This document shows, one piece after another, positions 37,211 through 44,654 of a DNA stretch of 64,000 nucleotides (the stretch's first letter is position 1; every line of letters begins with the position of its first letter). A program made the translations under genes and the position numbers. Origin of the DNA: Caldimonas brevitalea (lineage in GTDB: Bacteria; Pseudomonadota; Gammaproteobacteria; Burkholderiales; Burkholderiaceae_C); NCBI RefSeq assembly GCF_001017435.1, contig NZ_CP011371.1, positions 1,922,001 through 1,986,000 on the forward strand, in the 5' to 3' direction. The notes beneath the pieces are model-generated. The model was not told the origin of the DNA and ran no database searches. It saw nothing but the letters and a program-made list of their open reading frames with translations.

Positions 37211-38128
37211 TCACTCTTCAAAACAAAAACGGCGGGCGACCAGGATCAGTGCCTGTTCGAGCAGCAGCCCGACCGCGCCGATCGTGAAGATCGCGATCAG
37301 GATGTGCTGCACGTTCAGGTTGTTCCATTCGTCCCACACCCAGAAGCCGATGCCCACCCCGCCGGTCAGCATCTCGGCGGCGACGATCACCAGCCAGGCA
37401 GTGCCGACCGACAGGCGCACACCGGTCAGCATGTAGGGCAGCACGGCCGGCAGCAGGATGCGGGTGGCGACCTTCCATTCGCTCAGGCTCAGCACCTTCG
37501 CGACGTTCAGGTAGTCCTGCGGCACCCGTTGCACGCCGACCGCGGTGTTGACCACCATCGGCCAGATCGAACAGATGAAGATGGTCCAGATGGCGGCCGG
37601 GTTGGCCGACTTGAACACCAGCAGGCCGATGGGCAGCCACGCGAGGGGCGACACCGGCCGCAGCAGGCTGACCAGCGGCGACACCATGCGGTTGAGCACG
37701 GTGAAGCGGCCGATCAGAAAGCCGAGCGGGATGCCGACCAGGGCCGCGAGGCCGAAGCCCAGGCCGACGCGCTGCAGCGAGTACAGGATGTTCCAGCCGA
37801 TACCCTGATCGTTCGGCCCGTTGCGGTAGAACGGGTCACCGAACACCTTCACGGCTTCGGCGAAGGTGGCGGCGGGCGTCGGGAAGGCGCCTTGGCCATT
37901 GGTGGCGAGCGCCCAGATGCCGACCAGCAAGGCCAGGCCGGCCAGCGGCGGTAGCACCCGCCACCACAGGGCCGCCCACTCCACGCTGCGGTGTCGAGAC
38001 GGTGGGATCGGTACGGGGGTGGCGGGGGCGGTGACGACGGGCGCCGCCACCGGGCCTGCCGGCGCCCGGGCCGCGGGCGTTTCGTCTGCCCGCGTCGCCA
38101 CGGAAGGATGGAAGACTGCACTGACCAT
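37211..38128 (-). CDS. nrtB: Nitrate/nitrite ABC transporter permease
   Basis: 305 residues. A Pro/Ala-rich cytoplasmic N-terminus of about 60 residues is followed by six membrane segments with the binding-protein-dependent transport signature: LSLSEWKVATRILLPAVLPY, the EAA-like loop, then TGVRLSVGTAWLVIVAAEM. GVGFWVWDEWNNLNVQHI is typical of NrtB. AGGAG lies upstream of ATG 38128. It lies 28 bp after nrtA and 14 bp before nrtD. Confidence 0.93.
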   Translation of the reverse strand: MVSAVFHPSVATRADETPAARAPAGPVAAPVVTAPATPVPIPPSRHRSVEWAALWWRVLPPLAGLALLVGIWALATNGQGAFPTPAATFAEAVKVFGDPFYRNGPNDQGIGWNILYSLQRVGLGFGLAALVGIPLGFLIGRFTVLNRMVSPLVSLLRPVSPLAWLPIGLLVFKSANPAAIWTIFICSIWPMVVNTAVGVQRVPQDYLNVAKVLSLSEWKVATRILLPAVLPYMLTGVRLSVGTAWLVIVAAEMLTGGVGIGFWVWDEWNNLNVQHILIAIFTIGAVGLLLEQALILVARRFCFEE

Positions 38129-38156
38129 GATGGTGTTCTCCTGTGCGTGGCCGGAC

Positions 38157-39410
38157 TCAGGCCTTGACCTTGAAGCCGTCGGCATACTTGGCCGGGTCCT
38201 TGCCGTCCCAGACCGTGCCGTCGATCATCTTGACGCTGCGCATGGCGTCTTTCGGCACCGAGACCTTGGCGAGCGTCGCGGCCTGTCGGTACAGCTCGAT
38301 CTGGTTGACCTGCCGGGCCACGCCAAGGTAGTCGGGGTGGCTTTTGATCAGTCCCCAGCGCTTGTGTTGCGTCAGGAACCACATGCCGTCGCTGAGGTAG
38401 GGGAAGTTGACCGAGCCGTCGTTGAAGAACTTCATGTGGTTGGGGTCGTCCCAGGTCTTGCCCAGGCCGTTCTGGTAGCGGCCCAGGATGCGCTGGTTGA
38501 TCGCGTCGACGCTGGTGTTGACGTAAGCCTTGTCGGCCACCGTCTCGGCCATCTTCAACTTGTTCTGCAGGCCGGCGTCGATCCATTTGCCGGCCTCGAG
38601 GATGGCGGCGATCACGGCGCGGCAGGTGTTGGGGTACTTCTTGGCGAACTCGGCCGTCGTGCCCAGCGTCTTCTCCGGATGGTCTTTCCAGATGTCCTGC
38701 GTCGTGACCGCGGTGATGCCGATGCCGTCCATGATGGCCCGGTGGCCCCACGGCTCACCGACGCAGAAGCCGTCCATGTTGCCGACCCGCATGTTGGCCA
38801 CCATTTGGGGGGGCGGCACGGTGATCACCTTGGCCTGCTGGAACGGGTTGACACCGTAGGTCGCCAACCAGTAGTACAGCCACATCGCGTGCGTGCCGGT
38901 CGGGAAGGTCTGCGCGAAGGTGTATTCGCGCTTGTCGGTGTTCATCAGCTTGGCGAGCGAGCCGCCGTCGACGGCGCCCTTGTCCGACAGCTTCTTCGAC
39001 AAGGTGATGGCCTGGCCGTTGTGATTCAGATTCATCAGCACGGCCATGTCCTTCTTGGGGCCGCTGACGCCCAGGTGCACGCCGTACACCAAGCCGTACA
39101 GCACATGGGCCATGTCCAGTTCACCGTTGACCAGCTTGTCGCGCACGCCGGCCCACGAGGCTTCCTTGGTGGGGACGATCTTGATGCCGTACTTCTTGTC
39201 GAAGCCGAGCACGGACGCCATCACCACCGAGGCGCAATCGGTCAACGGAATGAAGCCGATGCGCACTTCTTCCTTCTCGGGCTTGTCGGACCCCTGTGCC
39301 CAGACTGCGCTTTGCAGCCCCGGCACCATCCCGGTGGCGGCCACGGCCGCGCCGGCTTTCAGCACCGTGCGCCGACCCAGGCGCCGCTGTTGCGACTCAT
39401 TCATCTTCAT
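38157..39410 (-). CDS. nrtA: Nitrate/nitrite ABC transporter substrate-binding protein
   Basis: 417 residues. A twin-arginine signal (GRRTVLKAGAAVAATGM) sends it to the periplasm; the mature domain starts VRIGFIPLTDCASVVMA. KEASWAGVRDKLVNGELDMAH and the PFQQAKVITVPPPQMVANMR and DGFCVGEPWGHRA blocks are characteristic of NrtA/NasF-type nitrate-binding proteins. ATG 39410 has GAGG upstream; an alternative ATG at 39431 adds MNMRSRR. Preceded by a leader with two hairpins and a terminator, so expression probably depends on antitermination. Confidence 0.93.
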   Translation of the reverse strand: MKMNESQQRRLGRRTVLKAGAAVAATGMVPGLQSAVWAQGSDKPEKEEVRIGFIPLTDCASVVMASVLGFDKKYGIKIVPTKEASWAGVRDKLVNGELDMAHVLYGLVYGVHLGVSGPKKDMAVLMNLNHNGQAITLSKKLSDKGAVDGGSLAKLMNTDKREYTFAQTFPTGTHAMWLYYWLATYGVNPFQQAKVITVPPPQMVANMRVGNMDGFCVGEPWGHRAIMDGIGITAVTTQDIWKDHPEKTLGTTAEFAKKYPNTCRAVIAAILEAGKWIDAGLQNKLKMAETVADKAYVNTSVDAINQRILGRYQNGLGKTWDDPNHMKFFNDGSVNFPYLSDGMWFLTQHKRWGLIKSHPDYLGVARQVNQIELYRQAATLAKVSVPKDAMRSVKMIDGTVWDGKDPAKYADGFKVKA

Positions 39411-39445
39411 GCGTCTCGACCTCATGTTCATCTCGGGCACCAAAC

Positions 39446-39496
39446 AAAAAAAGGCGTCCTCACACGTCCGTCGATGACGGAACGGTGGGGACGCCT
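39446..39496 (-). terminator. Leader terminator of the nrtABD operon
   Basis: On the minus strand AGGCGTCC pairs with GGACGCCT and is followed by seven T (39446-39452). An inner hairpin CCGTC/GACGG occupies the loop. It lies 36 bp upstream of the nrtA ATG, so read-through is needed for nrtA expression, fitting antitermination. Confidence 0.88.
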
Positions 39497-39503
39497 TCGT
39501 CCT

Positions 39504-39560
39504 GATGCGGAAGACTCGACCTTGAGGCCCCGCATCGTCTGGAGATCGCCGTTGATCTCC
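39504..39560 (-). promoter_or_regulatory. Two-hairpin ANTAR target in the nrtA leader
   Basis: Read on the minus strand. Hairpin 1 (39541-39560): GGAGATC/GATCTCC with hexaloop AACGGC. Hairpin 2 (39504-39536): outer stem GATGCGG/CCGCATC, an internal loop, an upper stem CTC/GAG, and hexaloop AAGGTC (39518-39523). Both hexaloops have A at position 1 and G at position 4, the pattern recognised by dimeric ANTAR proteins. The leader terminator follows at once. NasT, encoded just upstream, is the obvious partner. Confidence 0.85.
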
Positions 39561-39572
39561 GGACCCTCTCAA

Positions 39573-39588
39573 TGCAAGGGGTATGCCA
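39573..39588 (-). promoter_or_regulatory. Sigma-54 promoter of the nrtABD operon
   Basis: TGGCATACCCCTTGCA matches the -24 (TGGCAC/T) and -12 (TTGCA) elements with the exact required spacing. The predicted transcript starts near 39562, two or three bases before ANTAR hairpin 1. Confidence 0.85.
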
Positions 39589-39660
39589 GGTGTTGAGAAC
39601 GGCCTGCACAGTCGCGGCGGGCTGCAGAAGCCCCGGGTCGGTGCGCCGGGCACCTGGTCC

Positions 39661-39675
39661 GCACAAAGCCCGTGC
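39661..39675 (-). promoter_or_regulatory. NtrC-like enhancer dyad
   Basis: GCAC-N7-GTGC (GCACAAAGCCCGTGC), extended by one more paired base on each side to CGCAC/GTGCG. Half-sites and spacing match the NtrC consensus. Its centre lies about 106 bp upstream of the predicted sigma-54 start, within the usual enhancer distance. Confidence 0.6.
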
Positions 39676-39713
39676 GCCGGGTGCGGTGTGCGTGCACCGC
39701 GGTGTGACGGTCT

Positions 39714-40346
39714 TCAGCCGAGGATGTCGGCGACGTCGAGCAGGCGTTGCGCCACCTCGGCCAGCCGCAACCCTTTGTCCATCGCCGTCTTGCGCAGACG
39801 CTCGTAGGCCTCGCGCTCGTCGCAGCCCTGGCGGCGCATCAAGATGCCCTTGGCGCGTTCGATGGTCTTGCGCTCGTGCAACTGCGTCTTGGCATCGGCC
39901 AACTCGCGTCGCAAGGCTTCTTCGTGCTGGAAGCGCGCCATCGCGACGTCGAGCACGGGTTTGATGCGTTCGGGCGCCAGCCCGGCGACGACGTAGGCAG
40001 TCACACCGGCGGCAATCGCATCCTTCACATGGGAAGTGTTGGTGTCATCGGTGAACAAGACGATGGGCCGACGCGCATCGCGGCTCGCGAACACCACATG
40101 CTCCAGGGTGTCGCGAGCCTCGCTTTCGGTGTCGATGATCACCATGTCGGGCTGGATCTGTGCCAGCCGCTCGGGGAGATAAAGGTCGGGCGGCAGCACC
40201 GCGACGATGTTGTAGCCGTTCTCCAGCAGTCCGATGCGCAGGCTGCGCGAGCGCTCCGCCTGCCACCAGGCCAGCGCGTCCGACGGATCGGGCGCCAGCG
40301 TTTCCGGGGCGACGATCACGATGCGCAGGGTGGGGGAGGGGGCCAT
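39714..40346 (-). CDS. nasT: ANTAR-domain response regulator NasT (transcription antiterminator)
   Basis: 210 residues. A receiver-like domain (residues 1 to about 130: IVIVAPETL, DMVIIDTESEARDTLEHVVF, RPIVLFTDDTN) joins a coiled coil and a C-terminal ANTAR RNA-binding domain (ERKTIERAKGILMRRQG, then EAYERLRKTAMDKGLRLAEVA). NasT binds paired hairpins in nitrate-assimilation leaders and prevents termination; such a leader lies directly downstream. ATG 40346 is chosen; a GTG at 40370 is possible. The usual partner NasS is not encoded next to it. Confidence 0.9.
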   Translation of the reverse strand: MAPSPTLRIVIVAPETLAPDPSDALAWWQAERSRSLRIGLLENGYNIVAVLPPDLYLPERLAQIQPDMVIIDTESEARDTLEHVVFASRDARRPIVLFTDDTNTSHVKDAIAAGVTAYVVAGLAPERIKPVLDVAMARFQHEEALRRELADAKTQLHERKTIERAKGILMRRQGCDEREAYERLRKTAMDKGLRLAEVAQRLLDVADILG

Positions 40347-40458
40347 GCCGGCCGGGTGAGCAACATCCACGCCAAGTGTGCGTTGCGCCGGGCGGGGGGG
40401 CGCGGTTTGCGTGGGCGGGAGGGGGTGGCCACCCTGGGGTGGCCGTGTGGCAAGGCCC

Positions 40459-40749
40459 TCAGGTGCGCGGCGTTCGAGTCCCGGTCACCGTGCGGCGCAG
40501 CCAGGCGAACGGGCGGGCGGCCATCTGCAGCGCAAGCGGTGTGCCGGCGCGCTCGCGCTCCATCAGCACCCCGCGCTGACCCAGTTGGGCGAGAAACACG
40601 CGGACGACGTCGCGGCTCAGGCCGCTGGCACGCACGAGCTGCGCGAGCGGCACGAAGCCTTGCGACATCTGGTGCAACATGCGTTGGTAGGCTGTGCGCT
40701 GGTACGCGACCGGCAACTCGGGCCAGCCGGACAGTTTGTATTCCTTCAT
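40459..40749 (-). CDS. Small winged-helix-like protein of unknown function
   Basis: 96 residues starting MKEYKLSGWPELPVAYQRTA. The centre (MSQGFVPLAQLVRASGLSRD, then VVRVFLAQLGQRGVLMERER) reads as a helix-turn-helix followed by a wing, as in small MarR/BlaI-like or replication-initiation-like folds. The basic C-terminus (FAWLRRTVTGTRTPRT) would suit DNA contact. No family is recognised. It lies 112 bp upstream of nasT on the same strand, so co-transcription is possible. Confidence 0.6.
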   Translation of the reverse strand: MKEYKLSGWPELPVAYQRTAYQRMLHQMSQGFVPLAQLVRASGLSRDVVRVFLAQLGQRGVLMERERAGTPLALQMAARPFAWLRRTVTGTRTPRT

Positions 40750-40948
40750 GGGCCAAGCACTTTCGGAGTGGAGCACCGTGAAGCGATGCCGGGGGCGAGC
40801 CTAACCGCACGACGATCGGCGGCCTATGACATTCGTCACAGGTTGTGCGCCCCAGGGGTGACGAAGTGTGTCGTGTTCCACACTCCGCCGGCGTCGGCCG
40901 CGGGGTCCGGGGACGGCCCTGGACGCCGGCCCGGCTACACTTTGTCCC

Positions 40949-41980
40949 ATGTTGGTCCTCGGTATCGAATCGTCCTGCGACGAAACCGGCGTCGCCCTGG
41001 TCGACGCCGACGGGCCCGGCGTGCCGCGCCTGCTGGCCCACGCGCTCCACAGCCAGATCGAGATGCACCAGGCTTACGGCGGTGTCGTGCCCGAACTCGC
41101 GTCACGCGATCACATCCGCCGGGTGCTGCCGCTCGCGCGCCAAGTGCTCGCCGACAGCGGCCGGGCGCTGGCGCAGGTCGATGTGGTGGCCTATACCCGC
41201 GGGCCGGGTCTTGCGGGGGCGCTGCTGGTCGGCGCCGGGGCGGCCTGCGCGCTGGCCGCCGCACTCGGCCGGCCGGTGTTGGGGGTGCACCACCTGGAAG
41301 GCCATCTGCTGTCGCCCTTCCTGTCGGCCGATCCACCCGAGTTTCCTTTCGTGGCGCTGCTGGTGTCCGGCGGGCACACGCAGTTGATGCGGGTGGACGG
41401 GGTGGGGCGCTACGAACTGCTGGGGGAAACCATCGACGACGCGGCCGGTGAGGCGTTCGACAAATCGGCCAAGTTGCTGGGCCTCGGCTACCCGGGAGGG
41501 CCGCAACTGGCGCGCATGGCCGAGTTCGGCGATGCAACCGCCTTCGACCTGCCCAGGCCGCTGCTGCACAGCGGCACGCTCGACTTCTCGTTTGCCGGCT
41601 TGAAAACGGCGGTGTGGACGCAGGCGCGCAAGCTGGGCACCGAGGTGTGCGAGCAAGACCGTGCCAATCTCGCCGCCGCGACGCAGGCCGCGATCGTCGA
41701 GGTGTTGTTGAAGAAGTCGCTCAAGGCGCTCCAGTCGACCGGTCTCAAGCGTCTGGTGGTGGCCGGCGGCGTGGGAGCCAACCGCGCTCTGCGCGAGCAA
41801 TTGAACACCGCGTGCGCACGGCGTGGCGTGCGCGTGCACTACCCGGAACTGTCTCTGTGCACTGACAACGGCGCGATGATTGCGCTGGCCGCCGCCATGC
41901 GGCTGCAAGCGGGTCGTGCCGAGGCTCGGCGCGACTATGCGTTCGACGTCAAGCCGCGTTGGGATCTGGCGGCGGTTTGA
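40949..41980 (+). CDS. tsaD: tRNA threonylcarbamoyladenosine transferase TsaD
   Basis: 343 residues. TsaD transfers the threonylcarbamoyl group to A37 of ANN-decoding tRNAs in the t6A pathway with TsaB, TsaC and TsaE. ATP/metal-binding motifs are present: [12 protein letters not shown] at the start, the metal-ligand pair in [33 protein letters not shown] and the C-terminal [12 protein letters not shown]. Start [12 protein letters not shown] is standard. It stands alone, convergent with hsp20. Confidence 0.97.
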   Translation: MLVLGIESSCDETGVALVDADGPGVPRLLAHALHSQIEMHQAYGGVVPELASRDHIRRVLPLARQVLADSGRALAQVDVVAYTRGPGLAGALLVGAGAACALAAALGRPVLGVHHLEGHLLSPFLSADPPEFPFVALLVSGGHTQLMRVDGVGRYELLGETIDDAAGEAFDKSAKLLGLGYPGGPQLARMAEFGDATAFDLPRPLLHSGTLDFSFAGLKTAVWTQARKLGTEVCEQDRANLAAATQAAIVEVLLKKSLKALQSTGLKRLVVAGGVGANRALREQLNTACARRGVRVHYPELSLCTDNGAMIALAAAMRLQAGRAEARRDYAFDVKPRWDLAAV

Positions 41981-42031
41981 GGCCGCCGCCGCGGCACGAC
42001 CCCCTGCGAGCCACTGCGAGAGACGGCCACG

Positions 42032-42060
42032 AAAAAGGGCGCCCGCACGGGGCGCCCCTT
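42032..42060 (-). terminator. Intrinsic terminator of the hsp20 gene
   Basis: GGGCGCC pairs with GGCGCCC around a short loop. On the minus strand the hairpin runs into a T5 tract, so it terminates hsp20; it may also weakly stop tsaD from the other side. Confidence 0.75.
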
Positions 42061-42118
42061 CAGCAGGCCGTGACGCAGCGCCACGCACAAGGCGCGTCGC
42101 GACGTGACGGGCTCTGCT

Positions 42119-42562
42119 TCAGTTCACCGCGATTTGCACCGGTTGATGTGCGGCGACCTTGGGCAGCGTGAGGGTCAGCACCCCCTTGTCGAGCGACGCG
42201 CGAGCGGCCGACTGCTCCACCGCCACCGCCACCGGCAGCGTGAAGCTGCGCGCGTATTTGCGCGGGGCGCGCTCACGGTAGACGAGCCGCTGGGCCTCAC
42301 CCTGCTGGCCTTCGACCTTTTCCTCGGCCTCGAGCTGCACGCGCTTGCCTTCCACGGTGAGCTTGACGTTTTCCTTTGCCACACCGGGCAGATCGACCGT
42401 GACCAGATAGGCGGCATCGGTCTCGACGACGTCGAGCGCCGGCACCTGGGCAGCAGACGACGTGGCAGTGACCGCAGCGCGGGTGTCAGCCATGAAACGG
42501 TCGAACGCACGGGCGAGTTCGGGACGCAGCACGGCGGAACGGGAGACGGGCATCACAAACAT
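42119..42562 (-). CDS. Hsp20/alpha-crystallin family small heat-shock protein
   Basis: 147 residues. The alpha-crystallin domain spans about residues 45-140: VPALDVVETDAAYLVTVDLPGVAKENVKLTVEG, then YARSFTLPVAVAVEQSAARASLDKGVLTLTLPK. The C-terminal tail has the PVQIAVN end rather than a clear I-x-I motif. It is an ATP-independent holdase. ATG 42562 has GAGG seven bases before; ATG 42553 is an alternative. No convincing sigma-32 promoter was found, only a CTGAAAC-like -35. Confidence 0.92.
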   Translation of the reverse strand: MFVMPVSRSAVLRPELARAFDRFMADTRAAVTATSSAAQVPALDVVETDAAYLVTVDLPGVAKENVKLTVEGKRVQLEAEEKVEGQQGEAQRLVYRERAPRKYARSFTLPVAVAVEQSAARASLDKGVLTLTLPKVAAHQPVQIAVN

Positions 42563-42683
42563 AAGCACCTCATAAAATCATCTGGCTGAACGCGCGTGTC
42601 GCCCGTTTCAGCGCTGGTGGTTTCGCTGCGACCATCGCAGCTCCATGTCGCTCGAGTTGGGAGCGGCATTTTCATTTTTCAAG

Positions 42684-43964
42684 ATGCGCCCTCAACGTTC
42701 GCCGCTGCTCTTCCGTCTCGCTTCCGTGCTGCTCGGCCTTGCGGCCTCGGGCGCCCATGCCGCACCCGAGCCCATCAAGCTGGCCCTGATCGAGGGCCTG
42801 TCGGGCAGCTTTGGCAATGCCGGTGAGGCGGTCCACCGCAACCTGGTGTGGGCGGTGGAGCGGGTCAATGCGCGTGGGGGCGTGAAGTTGCCCGGTGGCG
42901 CCCGGCCGCTGCAACTGCTGCGCTTCGACAGCAAGGGCACCACCGAAGAGGCCTTGTCGATGTTCCGCGCCGCGGTGGATCAAGGTGTGGGCTTCGTGCT
43001 GCAGGGCAACAGCTCAGCCACCGCAGCGGCGCTGATCGACGGGCTCAACAAGCACAACCAACGTGAACCGCAGCGCCGCGCCTTGTTTCTCAACTATTCG
43101 GCCGTCGACCCGGTGCTCACCAACGAGAAGTGCAGTTTTTGGCATTTCCGCTTCGACGCACACGCCGACATGCGTTTGGCGGCGTTGATGGATGTGCTGG
43201 CGGCCGACAACTCGGTGAAGAAGGTCTACCTGATCGGCCAGGACTACAGCTTCGGCCAGCACGTGGTACGCAAGAGCCGCGAGCTGCTGGCACAGCGCCG
43301 GCCCGACATCGAGGTGGTCGGCGAAGAATTGCACGCGATGGGGCGCGTCAAGGATTTCCTGCCTTACGCCGCCAAGATGAAAGCGGCAGGCACGCAGGCG
43401 GTGATCACCGGCAACTGGGGCAACGACCTCACCTTGTTGATCCGCGCCGCTCGCGAAGCCGGGCTGGAAGCCAAGTTCTACACCTTCTACGGTAATGCGC
43501 TCGGGGCGCCGGCGGCCATTGGCGAAGCCGGCGTCGGCAAGGTGCTGGCGGTGGCCGAGTGGCACCCCAATGTCGGCACCGCCGCGTCCGACGCCTTCTA
43601 CGCCGCCTTCCGCCAGCGCTTTCCACAGCCTGCCGACGACTATCTGCACGCCCGCATGCAGGCACTGGTCGAAGTGCTCGCGCAGTCGATCGAGAAGGCC
43701 GGCAGCACCGAAGCCACGCAGGTGGCGCGGGCGATGGAAGGGCTGCGCTACGACGGTCGGCACCTGGGGGGCTTTCATGGCGGTCAGGTGCGCGCCGAAG
43801 ACCATCAGTTCATCCAGCCGCTCTACGTGAGCCAGATGCAGCGCGCCGGCGGTGGGGGTGTGCGCTTCGACAATGAAGGTTCGGGCTACGGTTTCAAGAC
43901 GGTCCGCTATCTGCCGGCCGAAGCGACTGCGCTGCCGTCGAGCTGCAAAATGGCGCGGCCCTGA
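42684..43964 (+). CDS. Periplasmic ABC transporter substrate-binding protein (Leu/Ile/Val-type)
   Basis: 426 residues. A signal peptide ([21 protein letters not shown]) is followed by [20 protein letters not shown], the standard opening of the type I periplasmic binding fold of the LivJ/amide-binding class. Later blocks such as [20 protein letters not shown] and [20 protein letters not shown] fit. The ligand is unknown; no permease or ATPase gene is adjacent, so it may serve a transporter elsewhere. It is divergent from hsp20. Confidence 0.88.
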   Translation: MRPQRSPLLFRLASVLLGLAASGAHAAPEPIKLALIEGLSGSFGNAGEAVHRNLVWAVERVNARGGVKLPGGARPLQLLRFDSKGTTEEALSMFRAAVDQGVGFVLQGNSSATAAALIDGLNKHNQREPQRRALFLNYSAVDPVLTNEKCSFWHFRFDAHADMRLAALMDVLAADNSVKKVYLIGQDYSFGQHVVRKSRELLAQRRPDIEVVGEELHAMGRVKDFLPYAAKMKAAGTQAVITGNWGNDLTLLIRAAREAGLEAKFYTFYGNALGAPAAIGEAGVGKVLAVAEWHPNVGTAASDAFYAAFRQRFPQPADDYLHARMQALVEVLAQSIEKAGSTEATQVARAMEGLRYDGRHLGGFHGGQVRAEDHQFIQPLYVSQMQRAGGGGVRFDNEGSGYGFKTVRYLPAEATALPSSCKMARP

Positions 43965-44006
43965 GAGCGCCCGACGGGCCGGCGGCCGCGCTTTTTGCAC
44001 TTGCCG

Positions 44007-44012
44007 TATAAT
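44007..44012 (+). promoter_or_regulatory. Probable -10 element of rpsO
   Basis: A perfect TATAAT 176 bp upstream of the rpsO start; no clear -35 at 16-18 bp. It would give a leader of about 170 bases that can form CCCCG/CGGGG and GAAACCG/CGGTTTC (44131-44137 with 44164-44170) hairpins, the latter just upstream of the start codon. Confidence 0.5.
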
Positions 44013-44187
44013 TCTCGGCTTCGCAGCGGCGGGCCCGTCTTTGGGGCCGCAAGTCGCCCCGGATTCGGGGTGGCTGGCTGTGAAAAAGCACGGCGTGGGT
44101 TGGTTTCACCCGCGACCGCAAGTGGAAAACGAAACCGTGGGCTCCAAGTATCGAGGCGGGCTGCGGTTTCCATTCAAGGAATCTGAA

Positions 44188-44457
44188 ATGTCCGTTGCAG
44201 ATATGAGCAAGGCCGACATCATCAAGGCCAACGCACGCGGCGCCGCCGACACCGGCTCACCCGAAGTGCAGGTGGCCCTGCTGACCGCCCGCATCAACGA
44301 ACTCACCCCCCACTTCAAGCAGCATGCCAAGGACCACCACGGCCGCCGTGGTCTGCTGAAGATGGTGAACCGCCGCAAGCGCCTGTTGGCCTATCTGAAG
44401 GACCGGGACGCCGATCGCTACACCGCGCTGATCCAGAAGCTGGGCCTGCGCAAGTAA
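44188..44457 (+). CDS. rpsO: 30S ribosomal protein S15
   Basis: 89 residues, the normal length. S15 binds the 16S rRNA three-way junction and nucleates platform assembly. The core motif [29 protein letters not shown] and the [14 protein letters not shown] opening are fully conserved. AAGGA lies upstream of the ATG. It is followed by an intrinsic terminator and then pnp, the classic rpsO-pnp order. Confidence 0.99.
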   Translation: MSVADMSKADIIKANARGAADTGSPEVQVALLTARINELTPHFKQHAKDHHGRRGLLKMVNRRKRLLAYLKDRDADRYTALIQKLGLRK

Positions 44458-44474
44458 GCGTCGAAACGTGAAAG

Positions 44475-44515
44475 AGAGCCTGTCTGGGATCGCCAGGACA
44501 GGCTCTTTGTTTTTG
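44475..44515 (+). terminator. Intrinsic terminator between rpsO and pnp
   Basis: AGAGCCTGTC pairs perfectly with GACAGGCTCT, extended inside by CTGG/CCAG-type pairing, followed by TTGTTTTT. As in E. coli, it should allow partial read-through to pnp. Confidence 0.92.
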
Positions 44516-44654
44516 GAGTCGAGCCTAGGAGAAGCGTTGCTGTGTCATTCCAAGGGGGTTGCAGAGTCAGCCCCGCTGGAATGGCATCGCGCTTCGCGGT
44601 CTCGCTCCGGGCCAAGCACGCAGCCACAATGCGTGTGCATCACTGGAGACAGCC

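Noticed and set aside
39636..39651. GGTGCGCCGGGCACC palindrome as a second NtrC site
   Set aside because: The half-sites are in the opposite order (GGTGC..GCACC) to the NtrC consensus (GCAC..GTGC).
43995..44012. TTGCAC plus TATAAT as a full sigma-70 promoter for rpsO
   Set aside because: The spacing is only 6 bp. The -10 alone was kept at reduced confidence; the -35 is not supported.
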